Origin: Maea johnstoni
Lineage: Eukaryota > Annelida > Polychaeta > Spionida > Magelonidae
Direction: 5' to 3'
Assembly (NCBI GenBank): GCA_963942565.1
Contig: OZ012685.1
Span: forward strand, 49,788,939 to 49,852,938
Length of the DNA stretch: 64,000 nucleotides
Shown in pieces: positions 11,616 through 22,794 of this stretch. The first letter of the stretch is position 1. Each line of letters opens with the position of its first letter. Both the position numbers and the translations under genes were made by a program. The notes under the pieces were generated by a model. That model worked only from the letters and a program-made list of their open reading frames with translations. It ran no database searches and was not told the DNA's origin.

Positions 11616-14421
11616 GGTGATGCTGAGGGTGAAGCACCTCAGTCTAAAAAGAGGAGGGAGATGCTGCGGGTGAAGCACTTCAGTCTAAAAAGAAAGGGGT
11701 GATGCTGTGGGTGAAGCACCTCAGTCTAAAAAGAGGAGGAGGATACTGAGGGTGAAGCACCTCAGTCTAAAAAGAGGAGGGTGATGCTGTGGGCGAAGCA
11801 CCTCAGTCTAAAAAGAAGAGGGTGATGCTGCGGGTGAAGCACCTCAGTCTCAAAAGAAGAGGTTGATGCTGCGGGTGAAGCACCTCAGTCTAAAAAGATG
11901 AGGGTGATGCTGCGGGTGAAGCATCTCAGTCTAAAAAGAGGAGGGTGATGCTGCGGGTGAAGCACCTCAGTCTAAAAAGTGGAGGGTAATGCTGCGGGCA
12001 AAGCACCTCAGTCTAAAAAGAAGAGGAGATGCTGCGGGCGAAGCACCTCAGTCTCAAAAGAGGAGGGAGATGCTGCGGGCGAAGCACCTCAGTCTAAAAA
12101 GAAGAGGGTGATGCTAAGTGCGAAGCACCTCAGTCTTAAAAGTGGAGGGTGATGCTGAGGGTGAAGCACCTCAGTCTAAAAAGAAGAGGGTGATGCTGAG
12201 GGTGAAGCACCTCAGTCTAAAAAGAGGAGGATGATGCTTAGGGTGAAGCACCTCAGTCTAAAAAGAAGAGGATGATGCTGAGGGTGAAGCACCTCAGTCT
12301 AAAAAGAGGAGGGTGATGCTGCGGGTGAAGCACCTCAGTCTAAAAAGAGGGGGGTGACGCTGCGGTTGAAGCACCTCAGTCTAAAAAGAGGAGGGTGATG
12401 CTGCGGGTGAAGCACCTCAGTTTAAAAAGAAGAGGGTGATGCTGCGGGCGAAGCACCTCAGTCTAAAAAGAAGAGGGTGATCCCCTCAGTCTAAAAAGAA
12501 GAGGGAGATGCTATAGGCAAAGCACCTCAGGCTCAAAAGAGGAGGGAGATGCTGCGGGCTAAGCACCTCAGTCTAAAAAGAATAGAGTGATGCTGCTGCG
12601 GGCGAAACACCTCAGTCTAAAAAAAGTTGGATGATGCTGAGGATGAAGCACCTCAGTGTAAAAAGAAGTGGGTGATGCTATGGGTGAAGCACCTCAGCCT
12701 AAAAAGAGGAGGGAGATGCTGAGGGTGAAGCACCTCAGTTTGAAAAGAAGAGGGTGATGCTAAGTGTGAAGCACCTCAGTCTAAAAAGTGGAGGGTGATG
12801 CTGAGGGTGAAGCATCCCAGTCTAAAAAGAGGAGGGAGATGCTGAGGGTGAAGCACATCGGTTTAAAAAAAGGAGGGAGATGCTGCGGGTGAAGCACCTC
12901 AGTCTAAAAAGTGGAGAGGATGCTGTGGGTGAAGCACCTCAGTCTAAAAAGAGGAGGGTGATGCTACGGGTGAAGCACCTCAGTCTAGAAAGAAGAGGGT
13001 GATGCTGAGGGTGAAGCACCTCAGTCTAAAAAGAGGAGGGTGATGCTGAGGGTGAAGCACCTCAGTCTAAAAAGAAGAGGGTGATGCTGAGGGTGAAGCA
13101 CCTCAGTCTAAAAAGAGGAGGGTGATGCTGAGGGTGAAGCACCTCAGTCTAAAAAGAGGAGGGTGATGCTGTGGGTGAAGCACCTCAGTCTAAAAAGAGG
13201 AGGATGATGCTGAGGGTGAAGCACCTCAGTCTAAAAAGAGGAGGGTGATGCTGAGGGTGAAGCACCTCAGTCTAAAAAGAGGAGGGAGATGCTGCGGGTG
13301 AAGTACCTCAGTCTAAAAAGAAAGGGGTGATGCTGTGGGTGAAGCACCTCAGTCTAAAAAGAGGAGGAGGATGCTGAGTGTGAAGCACCTCAGTCTAAAA
13401 AGAAGAGGGTGATGCTGTGGGTGAAGCACCTCAGTCTAAAAAGAGTAGGGTGATGCTGTGGGTGAAGCACCTCAGTCTAAAAAGAAGAGGGTGATGCTGC
13501 GGGTGAAGCACCTCTGTCTCAAAAGAAGAGGTTGATGCTGCAGGTGAAGCACCTCAGTCTAAAAAGATGAGGGTGATGCTGCGGGCAAAGCACCTCAGTC
13601 TAAAAAGAAGAGGAGATGCTGCGGGCGAAGCACCTCAGTCTCAAAAGAGGAGGAAGATGCTGCGGGCGAAGCACCTCAGTCTAAAAAGAAGAGGGTGATG
13701 CTAAGTGCGAAGCACCTCAGTCTAAAAAGTGGAGGGTGATGCTGAGGGTGAAGCACCTCAGTCTAAAAAGAAGAGGGTGATGCTGAGGGTGAAGCACCTC
13801 AGTCTAAAAAGAGGAGGATGATGCTTAGGGTGAAGCACCTCAATCTAAAAAGAAGAGGGTGATGCTGAGGGTGAAGCACCTCAGTCTAAAAAGAGGAGGG
13901 TGATGCTGCGGGTGAAGCACCTCAGTCTAAAAAGAGGGGGGTGACGCTGCGGGTGAAGCACCTCAGTCTAAAAAGAGGAGGGTGATGCTGCGGGTTAAGC
14001 ACCTCAGTCTAAAAAGAAGAGGGTGATGCTGCGGGCGAAGCACCTCAGTCTAAAAAGAAGAGGGTGATCCCCTCAGTCTAAAGAGAAGAGGGAGATGCTA
14101 TAGGCAAAGCACCTCAGTCTCAAAAGAGGAGGGAGATGCTGCGAGCTAAGCACCTCAGTCTAAAAAGAAGAGAGTGATGCTGCGGGCGAAACACCTCAGT
14201 CTAAAAAAAGTTGGATGATGCTGACGATGAAGCACATCAGTGTAAAAAGAAGAGGGTGATGCTATGGGTGAAGCACCTCAGCCTAAAAAGAGGAGGGAGA
14301 TGCTGAGGGTGAAGCACCTCAGTTTGATAAGAAGAGGGTGATGCTAAGTGCGAAGCTCCTCAGTCTAAAAAGAGGAGGGAGATGCTGCGGGTGAAGCACC
14401 TCAGTCTAAAAAGAAAGGGGT
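11616..14421 (+). repeat. 2.8-kb tandem duplication, second copy
   Basis: This is the repeat of 8,766-11,615, with M3 (~11693), M2A (12477), M3 (~13319) and M2B (14064). It shares private variants with the first copy, such as GAAGCATCCCAG, GAAGTACCTCAG, AAAAGAGTAGGG and GATGCTGACGATG, so the duplication is recent. After the point where the first copy ended, this copy continues into another M3 monomer at about 14,412. Confidence 0.82.
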
Positions 14422-15792
14422 GATGCTGTGGGTGAAGCACCTCAGTCTAAAAAGAGGAGGAGGATGCTGAGTGTGAAGCACCTCAGTCTTAAAAGAAGAG
14501 GGTGATGCTCTGGGTGAAGCACCTCAGTCTAAAAAGAGGAGGGTGATGCTGTGGGCGAAGCACCTCAGTCTAAAAAGAAGAGGGTGATGCTGCGGGTGAA
14601 GCACCTCTGTCTCAAAAGAAGAGGTTGATGCTGCAGGTGAAGCACCTCAGTCTAAAAAGATGAGGGTGATGCTGCGGGTGAAGCACCTTAGTATAAAAAG
14701 TGGAGGGTAATGCTGCGGGCAAAGCACCTCAGTCTAAAAAGAAGAGGAGATGCTGCGGGCGAAGCACCTCAGTCTCAAAAGAGGAGGGAGATGCTGCGGG
14801 CGAAGCACCTCAGTCTAAAAAGAAGAGGGTGATGCTAAGTGCGAAGCACCTCAGTCTAAAAAGTGGAGGGTGATGCTGAGGGTGAAGCACCTCAGTCTAA
14901 AAAGAAGAGGGTGATGCTGAGGGTGAAGCACCTCAGTCTAAAAAGAGGAGGATGATGCTTAGGGTGAAGCACCTCAATCTAAAAAGAAGAGGGTGATGCT
15001 GAGGGTGAAGCACCCCAGTCTAAAAAGAGGAGGGTGATGCTGCGGGTGAAGCACCTCAGTCTAAAAAGAGGGGGGTGACGCTGCGGGTGAAGCACCTCAG
15101 TCTAAAAAGAGGAGGGTGATGCTGCGGGTTAAGCACCTCAGTCTAAAAAGAAGAGGGTGATGCTGCGGGCGAAGCACCTCAGTCTAAAAAGAAGAGGGTG
15201 ATCCCCTCAGTCTAAAGAGAAGAGGGAGATGCTATAGGCAAAGCACCTCAGTCTCAAAAGTGGAGGGAGATGCTGCGAGCTAAGCACCTCAGTCTAAAAA
15301 GAAGAGAGTGATGCTGCGGGCGAAACACCTCAGTCTAAAAAAAGTTGGATGATGCTGAGGATGAAGCACATCAGTGTAAAAAGAAGAGGGTGATGCTATG
15401 GGTGAAGCACCTCAGCCTAAAAAGAGGAGGGAGATGCTGAGGGTGAAGCACCTCAGTTTGAAAAGAAGAGGGTGATGCTAAGTGCGAAGCTCCTCAGTCT
15501 AAAAAGAGGAGGGAGATGCTGCGGGTGAAGCACCTCAGCCTAAAAAGAGGAGGGAGATGCTGAGGGTGAAGCACCTCAGTTTAAAAAGAAGAGGGTGATG
15601 CTAAGTGCGAAGCACCTCAGTCTAAAAAGTGGAGGGTGATAAAGAGGGTGAAGCACCTCAGTCTAAAAAGAAGAGGGTGATGCTGAGGGTGAAGCACCTC
15701 CGTCTAAAAAGAGGAGGATGATGCTGCGGGTGAAGCACCTCAGTTTTAAAAGAAGAGGGTGATGCTGAGGGTGAAGCACCTCAGTCTAAAAA

Positions 15793-15800
15793 GGGGGGGG
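15793..15800 (+). other. G8 tract after the A5 tract
   Basis: Eight consecutive G replace the usual GAGGAGGG. The same tract is at 17,281-17,288 and 35,843-35,850, always within a U module. It probably arose from GAGGGGGG-type monomers, which are common in the M2 halves. It is the longest homopolymer I noticed apart from the A9 tract at 1,416. A standard four-run G-quadruplex pattern with short loops is not present. Confidence 0.85.
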
Positions 15801-15876
15801 TGACGCTGCGGGTGAAGCACCTCAGTCTAAAAAGAGGAGGGTGATGCTGAGAGTGAAGCACTCAGTCTAAAAAGAA

Positions 15877-15888
15877 GAGGGTGAAGCA
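15877..15888 (+). repeat. 29-bp monomer (12-bp internal deletion)
   Basis: The usual GAGGGTGATGCT plus GAGGGTGAAGCA pair is reduced to a single GAGGGTGAAGCA, a loss of exactly one 12-bp sub-repeat. The same shortened form is at 35,927-35,938 (paralogous U module) and at 44,780-44,791 (a different context, probably independent). Confidence 0.85.
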
Positions 15889-16690
15889 CCTCAGTCTAAA
15901 AAGAGGAGGGTGATGCTGCGGGTGAAGCACCTCAGTCTAAAAAGAAGTGGGTGATGCTTCGGGCGAAGCACCTCAGTCTAAAAAGAAGAGGGAGATGCTA
16001 TGGGCAAAGCACCTCAGTCTCAAAAGAGGAGGTTGATGCTGTCGGCGAAGCACCTCAGTCTAAAAAGAAGAGGGTGATGCTGAGGGTGAAGCACCTCAGT
16101 CTAAAAAGAGGAGGATGATGCTTAGGGTGAAGCACCTCAATCTAAAAAGAAGAGGGTGATGCTGAGGGTGAAGCACCTCAGTCTAAAAAGAGGAGGGTGA
16201 TGCTGCGGGTGAAGCACCTCAGTCTAAAAAGAGGGGGGTGACGCTGTGGGTGAAGCACCTCAGTCTAAAAAGAGGAGGGTGATGCTGCGGGTTAAGCACC
16301 TCAGTCTAAAAAGAAGAGGTTGATGCTGCGGGCGAAGCACCTCAGTCTAAAAAGAAGAGGGTGATCCCCTCAGTCTAAAGAGAAGAGGGAGATGCTATAG
16401 GCAAAGCACCTCAGTCTCAAAAGAGGAGGGAGATGCTGCGAGCTAAGCACCTCAGTCTAAAAAGAAGAGAGTGATGCTGCGGGCGAAACACCTCAGTCTA
16501 AAAAAAATTGGATGATGCTGAGGCTGAAGCACATCAGTGTAAAAAGAAGAGGGTGATGCTATGGGTGAAGCACCTCAGCCTAAAAAGAGGAGGGAGATGC
16601 TGAGGGTGAAGCACCTCAGTTTGATAAGAAGAGGGTGATGCTAAGTGCGAAGCTCCTCAGTCTAAAAAGAGGAGGGAGATGCTGCGGGTG

Positions 16691-17380
16691 AAGCACCTCA
16701 GTCTAAAAAGAAAGGGGTGAGGCTGTGGGTGAAGCACCTCAGTCTAAAAAGAGGAGGATGCTGAGTGTGAAGCACCTCAGTCTAAAAAGAAGAGGGTGAT
16801 GCTCTGGGTGAAGCACCTCAGTCTAAAAAGAGGAGGGTGATGCTGTGGGCGAAGCACCTCAGTCTAAAAAGAAGAGGGTGATGCTGCGGGTGAAGCACCT
16901 CTGTCTCAAAAGAAGAGGTTGATGCTGCAGGTGAAGCACCTCAGTCTAAAAAGATGAGGGTGATGCTGCGGGTGAAGCACCTTAGTCTAAAAAGTGGAGG
17001 GTAATGCTGCGGGTGAAGCACCTCAGTCTAAAAAGAAGAGGGTGATGCTAAGTGCGAAGCACCTCAGTCTAAAAAGTGGAGGGTGATAAAGAGGGTGAAG
17101 CACCTCAGTCTAAAAAGAAGAGGGTGATGCTGAGGGTGAAGCACCTCCGTCTAAAAAGAGGAGGATGATGCTGCGGGTGAAGCACCTCAGTTTTAAAAGA
17201 AGAGGGTGATGCTGAGGGTGAAGCACCTCAGTCTAAAAAGAGGAGGGTGATGCTGCGGGTGAAGCACCTCGGTCTAAAAAGGGGGGGGTGACGCTGCGGG
17301 TGAAGCACCTCAGTCTAAAAAGAGGAGGGTGATGCTGCGGGTGAAGCACCTCAGTCTAAAAAGAAGTGGGTGATGCTGTG
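16691..17380 (+). repeat. M3 fragment joined to U module, copy 2
   Basis: An M3 monomer (16709) and its followers, matching 14,412 onward, run to about 17,030 and join a U module carrying GATAAAGAGGG (17085) and a G8 tract (17281-17288). The join lies near 17,010-17,040, where a GGGTAATGCTGCGG monomer is followed directly by a GCTAAGTGCG monomer. One monomer near 16,755 is 3 bp shorter than its paralogues. Confidence 0.68.
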
Positions 17381-17615
17381 GGCGAAGCACCTCAGTCTAA
17401 AAAGAAGAGGGAGATGCTATGGGCAAAGCACCTCAGTCTCAAAAGAGGAGGGTGATGCTGTGGGCGAAGCATCTCAGTCTAAAAAGAAGTGGGTGATGCT
17501 GTGGGCGAAGCACCTCAGTCTAAAAAGAAGAGGGAGATGCTATGGGCAAAGCACCTCAGTCTCAAAAGAGGAGGGTGATGCTGTGGGCGAAGCACCTCAG
17601 TCTAAAAAGAAGAGG
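17363..17615 (+). repeat. 123-bp (three-monomer) tandem duplication
   Basis: AGAAGTGGGTGATGCTGTGG begins at 17,362 and again at 17,485, 123 bp apart. Each copy contains one GAGATGCTATGGGCAAAG monomer followed by a TCTCAAAAG monomer. Because 123 is a multiple of three, the frame through both copies stays open and gives the longest open stretch of the window (17,370-17,666, 98 codons, no ATG context or codon bias suggesting a gene). If translated, it would be a 41-residue repeat rich in Lys, Arg and Ser. Confidence 0.85.
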
Positions 17616-17626
17616 GTGATGCTGCG

Positions 17627-17960
17627 GGTGAAGCACCTAAGTCTCAAAAGAGGAGGGAGATGCTAAGAGTGAAGCACCTCAGTCTAGAAAGAAGAGGGTG
17701 ATGCAGAGGGTGAAGCACCTCAGTCTAGAAAGAGGAGGGTGATGCTGAGTGTGAAGCACCTCAATCTAAAAAGAGGAGGGTGATACTGCGGCAGAAGCAC
17801 CTCAGTCTAAAAAGAGGAGGGTGATGCTGTGAGCGAAGCACCTCAGTCTAAAAAGAAGAGGGTGATGCTGAGGGTGAAGCACCTCAGTCTAAAAAGAAGA
17901 GGGTGATGCTGAGGGTGAAGCACCTTAGTCTAAAAAGAGGTGGGTGATGCTGCGGGTGAA
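17627..17960 (+). repeat. N module, first copy
   Basis: Ordered diagnostic monomers are CACCTAAGTCTCAAAAG, GATGCTAAGAGTG, CAGTCTAGAAAGAAG, GATGCAGAGGG (GCAG at 17703), CAGTCTAGAAAGAGG, CACCTCAATCTAAA, GATACTGCGGC, GCTGTGAGCG and AAAGAGGTGGG. GCAGAGGG marks the other copies at 36211, 38301, 40450, 43409, 45187, 47253, 53014, 57741, 58443, 61407, 62109 and 63092. Only two of the 13 lie before 37 kb. Confidence 0.8.
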
Positions 17961-18321
17961 GCACCTCAGTCTAAAAAGAGGAGGGTGATGCTGCAGGTGA
18001 AGCACCTCAGTCTAAAAAGAAGAGGGAGATGCTATGGGCAAAGCACCTAAGTCTCAAAAGAGGAGGGTGATGCTGCGGGTGAAGCACCTCAGTCTAAAAA
18101 GACGAGGGTGATGCTGAGGGTGAAGAACCTCAGTCTAAAAAGAAGAGGGTGATGCTGAGGGTGAAGCACCTCAGTCTAAAAAGAGGAGGGTGATGCTGCG
18201 GGTGAAGCACCTCGTCTAAAAAGAGGATGGTGATGCTGCGGGTGAAGCACCTCAGTCTAAAAAGAAGAGGGAGATGCTATGGGCAAAGCACCTCAGTCTC
18301 AAAAGAGGAGGGAGATGCTGC
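17961..18321 (+). repeat. Linking monomers, no special landmark
   Basis: These ordinary monomers include one GTGAAGAACCTC copy (near 18,122) and one GGATGGTGATG copy (near 18,222). A monomer near 18,210 has lost 2 bp (CACCTCGTCTAAA). The string resembles 4,600-4,860. No gene or other element. Confidence 0.7.
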
Positions 18322-21061
18322 GGGTGAAGCACCTCAGTCTAAAACGAAGAGGGTGATGCTATGGGTGAAGCACCTCAGTCTAAAAAGAGGAGGGTGAAGC
18401 TGTGGGCGAAGCACCTCAGTCTAAAAAGAAGAGGGTGATGCTGCGGGTGAAGCACCTCAGTCTCAAAAAAAGAGGTTGATGCTGCAGGTGAATCATGTCC
18501 AAAAAGATGAGGGTGATGCTGCGGGTGAAGCATCTCAGTCTAAAAAGAGGAGGGTGATGCTGCGGGTGAAGCACCTCAGTCTAAAAAGTGGAGGGTAATG
18601 CTGCGGGCAAAGCACCTCAGTCTAAAAAGAAGAGGAGATGCTGCGGGCGAAGCACCTCAGTCTCAAAAGAGGAGGGAGATGCTGCGGGCAAAGCACCTCA
18701 GTCTAAAAAGAAAAGGGTGATGCTAAGTGCGAAGCACCTCAGTCTAAAAAGTGGATGGTGATGCTGTGGGTGAAGCACCTCAGTCTGAAAAGAAGAGGGT
18801 GATGCTGAGGGTGAAGCACCTCAGTCTAAAAAGAGGAGGATGATGCTTAGGGTGAAGCACCTCAGTCTAAAAAGAAGAGGGTGATGCTGAGGGTGAAGCA
18901 CCTCAGTCTAAAAAGAGGAGGGTGATGCTGCGGGTGAAGCACCTCAGTCTAAAAAGAAGAGGGTGATGCTGAGGGTGAAGAACCTCAGTCTAAAAAGAGG
19001 AGGGTGATGCTGCGGGTGAAGCACCTCAGTCTAAAAAGAGGATGGTGATGCTGCGGGTGAAGCACCTCAGTCTAAAAAGAAGAGGGAGATGCTATGGGCG
19101 AAGCACCTCAGTCTAAAAAGAGTTGGATGATGCTGCGGGTGAAGCACCTCAGTGTAAAAAGAAGAGGGTGATGCTGAGGGTGAAGCACCTCAGTCTTAAA
19201 AGAAGAGGGTGATACTGCGGGCGAAGCACGTCAGTCTAAAAAGAGTTGGATGATGCTGCGGGTGAAGCACCTCAGTCGAAAAAGAAGTGGTTGATGCTGC
19301 GGGCAAAGCACCTCAGTCTAAAAAGAAGAGGGAGATGCTATGGGCAAAGCACCTCAGTCTCAAAAGAGGAGGGAGATGCTGCGGGTGAAGCACCCCAGTG
19401 TAAAAAGAAGAGGATGATGCTGTGGGCGAAGCACCTCACTCTAAAAAGAAGAGGGTGATGCTGCGGTTGAAGCACCTCAGTCTCAAAAGAGGAGGGAGAT
19501 GCTGAGGGTGAAGCCCCTCAGTCTAGAAAGAAGAGGGTGATGCTGCGGGCAAAACACCTCAGTCTAAAAAGAGTTGGATGATGCTGAGGGTGAAGCACCT
19601 CAGTCTTAAAAGAAGGGGGTGATGCTGAGGGTGAAGCATCTCAGTCTGAAAAGAGGAGGGAGATGCTGAGGGTGAAGCACCTCGGTTTAAAAAGAAGAGG
19701 GTGATGCTAAGGGCGAAGCACCTCAGTTTAAAAAAAGGAGGGAGATGCTGCGGGTGAAGCACCTCAGTCTAAAAAGTGGAGAGGATGCTGTGGGTGAAGC
19801 ACCTCAGTCTAAAATGAGGAGGGTGATGCTGAGGGTGAAGCACCTCAGTCTCAAAAGAAGAGGGTGATGCTGAGGGTGAAGCACCTCAGTCTAAAAAGAG
19901 GAGGGTGATGCTGAGGGTGAAGCACCTCAGTCTAAAAAGAAGAGGGTGATGCTGAGGGTGAAGCACCTCAGTCTAAAAAGAGGAGGGTGATGCTGAGGGT
20001 GAAGCACCTCAGTCTAAAAAGAGGAGGGTGATGCTGTGGGTGAAGCACCTCAGTCGAAAAAGAAGTGGTTGATGCTGCGGGCAAAGCACCTCAGTCTAAA
20101 AAGAAGAGGGAGATGCTATGGGCAAAGCACCTCAGTCTCAAAAGAGGAGGGAGATGCTGCGGGTGAAGCACCTCAGTGTAAAAAGAAGAGGATGATGCTG
20201 TGTGCAAAGCACCTCACTCTAAAAAGAAGAGGGTGATGCTGCGGTTGAAGCACCTCAGTCTCAAAAGAGGAGGGAGATGCTGAGGGTGAAGCACCTCAGT
20301 CTAGAAAGAAGAGGGTGATGCTGAGGGTGAAGCACCTCAGTCTAAAAAGAAGAGGGTGATGCTGAGGGCAAAGCATCTCAGTCTAAAAAGAAGAGGGTGA
20401 TGCTGCGGGCGAAACACCTTAGTCTAAAAAGAGTTGGATGATGCTGAGGGTGAAGCACCTCAGTCTTAAAAGAAGGGGGTGATGCTGAGGGTGAAGCATC
20501 CCAGTCTAAAAAGAGGAGGGAGATGCTGAGGGTGAAGCACCTCGGTTTAAAAAGAAGAGGGTGATGCTAAGGGCGAAGCACCTCAGTTTAAAAAAAGGAG
20601 GGAGATGCTGCGGGTGAAGCACCTCAGTCTAAAAAGTGGAGAGGATGCTGTGGGTGAAGCACCTCAGTCTAAAATGAGGAGGGTGATGCTGAGGGTGAAG
20701 CACCTCAGTCTCAAAAGAAGAGGGTGATGCTGAGGGTGAAGCACCTCAGTCTAAAAAGAGGAGGGTGCCGCTGAGGGTGAAGCACCTCAGTCTAAAAAGA
20801 AGAGGGTGATGATGAGAGTGAAGCACCTCAGTCTAAAAAGAGGAGGGTGATGCTGAGGGTGAAGCACCTCAGTCTAAAAAGAGGAGGATGATGCTGAGGG
20901 TGAAGCACCTCAGTCTAAAAAGAGGAGGGTGATGCTGAGGGTGAAGCACCTCAGTCTTAAAAGAGGAGGGAGATGCTGCGGGTGAAGCACTTCAGTCTAA
21001 AAAGAAAGGGGTGATGCTGTGGGTGAAGCACCTCAGTCTAAAAAGACGAGGAGGATACTGA
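18322..21061 (+). repeat. 2,740-bp HOR period, first copy
   Basis: The first 1,733 bp (18,322-20,054) recur at 21,062-22,794 with a constant offset of 2,740 bp. The best marker is a monomer that has lost about 16 bp and reads CATGTCCAAAAAGATG (18,494 and 21,234); I saw it nowhere else. M1 is at ~19,434. A one-base variant of M1 context, GCACCCCAGTG, is shared by 19,391 and 22,131. Confidence 0.8.
20036..20885 (+). repeat. 0.85-kb partial copy of 19,258-20,025
   Basis: From the CAGTCGAAAAAG monomer the sequence repeats 19,258 onward at an offset of 778 bp, then 860 bp after two extra monomers (82 bp) near 20,300-20,390. It includes M1 (~20,212), TCTAGAAAG and the CTCGGTTTAAA monomers. It sits inside the 2,740-bp period and supplies a second M1 there. 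A private change (GTGCCGCTGAGGG near 20,766) is found only in this copy. Confidence 0.75.
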
Positions 21062-22794
21062 GGGTGAAGCACCTCAGTCTTAAACGAAGAGGGTGATGCT
21101 ATGGGTGAAGCACCTCAGTCTAAAAAGAGGAGGGTGAAGCTGTGGGCGAAGCACCTCAGTCTAAAAAGAAGAGGGTGATGCTGCGGGTGAAGCACCTCAG
21201 TCTCAAAAGAAGAGGTTGATGCTGCGGGTGAAGCATGTCCAAAAAGATGAGGGTGATGCTGCGGGTGAAGCACCTCAGTCTAAAAAGAGGAGGGTGATGC
21301 TGCGGGTGAAGCACCTCAGTCTAAAAAGTGGAGGGTAATGCTGCGGGCAAAGCACCTCAGTCTAAAAAGAAGAGGAGATGCTGCGGGCGAAGCACCTCAG
21401 TCTCAAAAGAGGAGGGAGATGCTGCGGGCAAAGCACCTCAGTCTAAAAAGAAAAGGGTGATGCTAAGTGCGAAGCACCTCAGTCTAAAAAGTGGATGGTG
21501 ATGCTGTGGGTGAAGCACCTCAGTCTGAAAAGAAGAGGGTGATGCTGAGGGTGAAGCACCTCAGTCTAAAAAGAGGAGGATGATGCTTAGGGTGAAGCAC
21601 CTCAGTCTAAAAAGAAGAGGGTGATGCTGAGGGTGAAGCACCTCAGTCTAAAAAGAGGAGGGTGATGCTGCGGGTGAAGCACCTCAGTCTAAAAAGAAGA
21701 GGGTGATGCTGAGGGTGAAGAACCTCAGTCTAAAAAGAGGAGGGTGATGCTGCGGGTGAAGCACCTCAGTCTAAAAAGAGGATGGTGATGCTGCGGGTGA
21801 AGCACCTCAGTCTAAAAAGAAGAGGGAGATGCTATGGGCGAAGCACCTCAGTCTAAAAAGAGTTGGATGATGCTGCGGGTGAAGCACCTCAGTGTAAAAA
21901 GAAGAGGGTGATGCTGAGGGTGAAGCACCTCAGTCTTAAAAGAAGAGGGTGATACTGCGGGCGAAGCACGTCAGTCTAAAAAGAGTTGGATGATGCTGCG
22001 GGTGAAGCACCTCAGTCGAAAAAGAAGTGGTTGATGCTGCGGGCAAAGCACCTCAGTCTAAAAAGAAGAGGGAGATGCTATGGGCAAAGCACCTCAGTCT
22101 CAAAAGAGGAGGGAGATGCTGCGGGTGAAGCACCCCAGTGTAAAAAGAAGAGGATGATGCTGTGGGCGAAGCACCTCACTCTAAAAAGAAGAGGGTGATG
22201 CTGCGGTTGAAGCACCTCAGTCTCAAAAGAGGAGGGAGATGCTGAGGGTGAAGCCCCTCAGTCTAGAAAGAAGAGGGTGATGCTGCGGGCAAAACACCTC
22301 AGTCTAAAAAGAGTTGGATGATGCTGAGGGTGAAGCACCTCAGTCTTAAAAGAAGGGGGTGATGCTGAGGGTGAAGCATCTCAGTCTAAAAAGAGGAGGG
22401 AGATGCTGAGGGTGAAGCACCTCGGTTTAAAAAGAAGAGGGTGATGCTAAGGGCGAAGCACCTCAGTTTAAAAAAAGGAGGGAGATGCTGCGGGTGAAGC
22501 ACCTCAGTCTAAAAAGTGGAGAGGATGCTGTGGGTGAAGCACCTCAGTCTAAAATGAGGAGGGTGATGCTGAGGGTGAAGCACCTCAGTCTCAAAAGAAG
22601 AGGGTGATGCTGAGGGTGAAGCACCTCAGTCTAAAAAGAGGAGGGTGATGCTGAGGGTGAAGCACCTCAGTCTAAAAAGAAGAGGGTGATGCTGAGGGTG
22701 AAGCACCTCAGTCTAAAAAGAGGAGGGTGATGCTGAGGGTGAAGCACCTCAGTCTAAAAAGAGGAGGGTGATGCTGTGGGTGAAGCACCTCAGT
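21062..22794 (+). repeat. 2,740-bp HOR period, second (partial) copy
   Basis: This is the repeat of 18,322-20,054, with the CATGTCC monomer at 21,234 and M1 at ~22,174. After 22,794 it continues into an M3-M2A segment that the first copy lacks. Its right part overlaps the first copy of the 2,202-bp duplication, so the two duplications are nested. Confidence 0.78.

Larger units (their letters stand above)
15590..15990 (+). repeat. U module, copy 1
   Basis: Diagnostic monomers in order are GATAAAGAGGG (15638), CACCTCCGTCTAAA, CAGTTTTAAAAG, a G8 tract (15793-15800) followed by TGACGCTG, a 1-bp shortened GAAGCACTCAG monomer, and a 29-bp monomer (GAGGGTGAAGCA at 15877-15888). The same string occurs at 17,040-17,380 in part and at 35,600-36,020 in full. 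Confidence 0.78.
14422..16690 (+). repeat. M2B half-HOR repeated, with U module
   Basis: Here M2B occurs at 15198 and 16361, after the copy at 14064. The stretch 16,055-16,690 repeats about 14,892-15,527 at an offset of 1,163 bp. Between them lies the U module (below). The run 14,422-15,990 also parallels 34,430-36,020 at an offset of about 20,009 bp (M2B 15198 and 35207). It is a piece of the array amplified three times in a row with different breakpoints. Confidence 0.72.

Noticed and set aside
15793-15800. G-quadruplex motif
   Set aside because: GGG runs occur about twice per monomer with loops of 9 and about 27 bases. The G8 tracts are single runs. The usual four-run, short-loop pattern is not met.
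17370-17666. Small protein genes, here and at about 25 similar open stretches of 65-74 codons on both strands
   Set aside because: They start mostly at TTG or GTG, recur with each HOR copy, consist only of monomer translation (a 41-residue period) and are explained by a single stop-free variant monomer. No splice, promoter or codon signal supports them.
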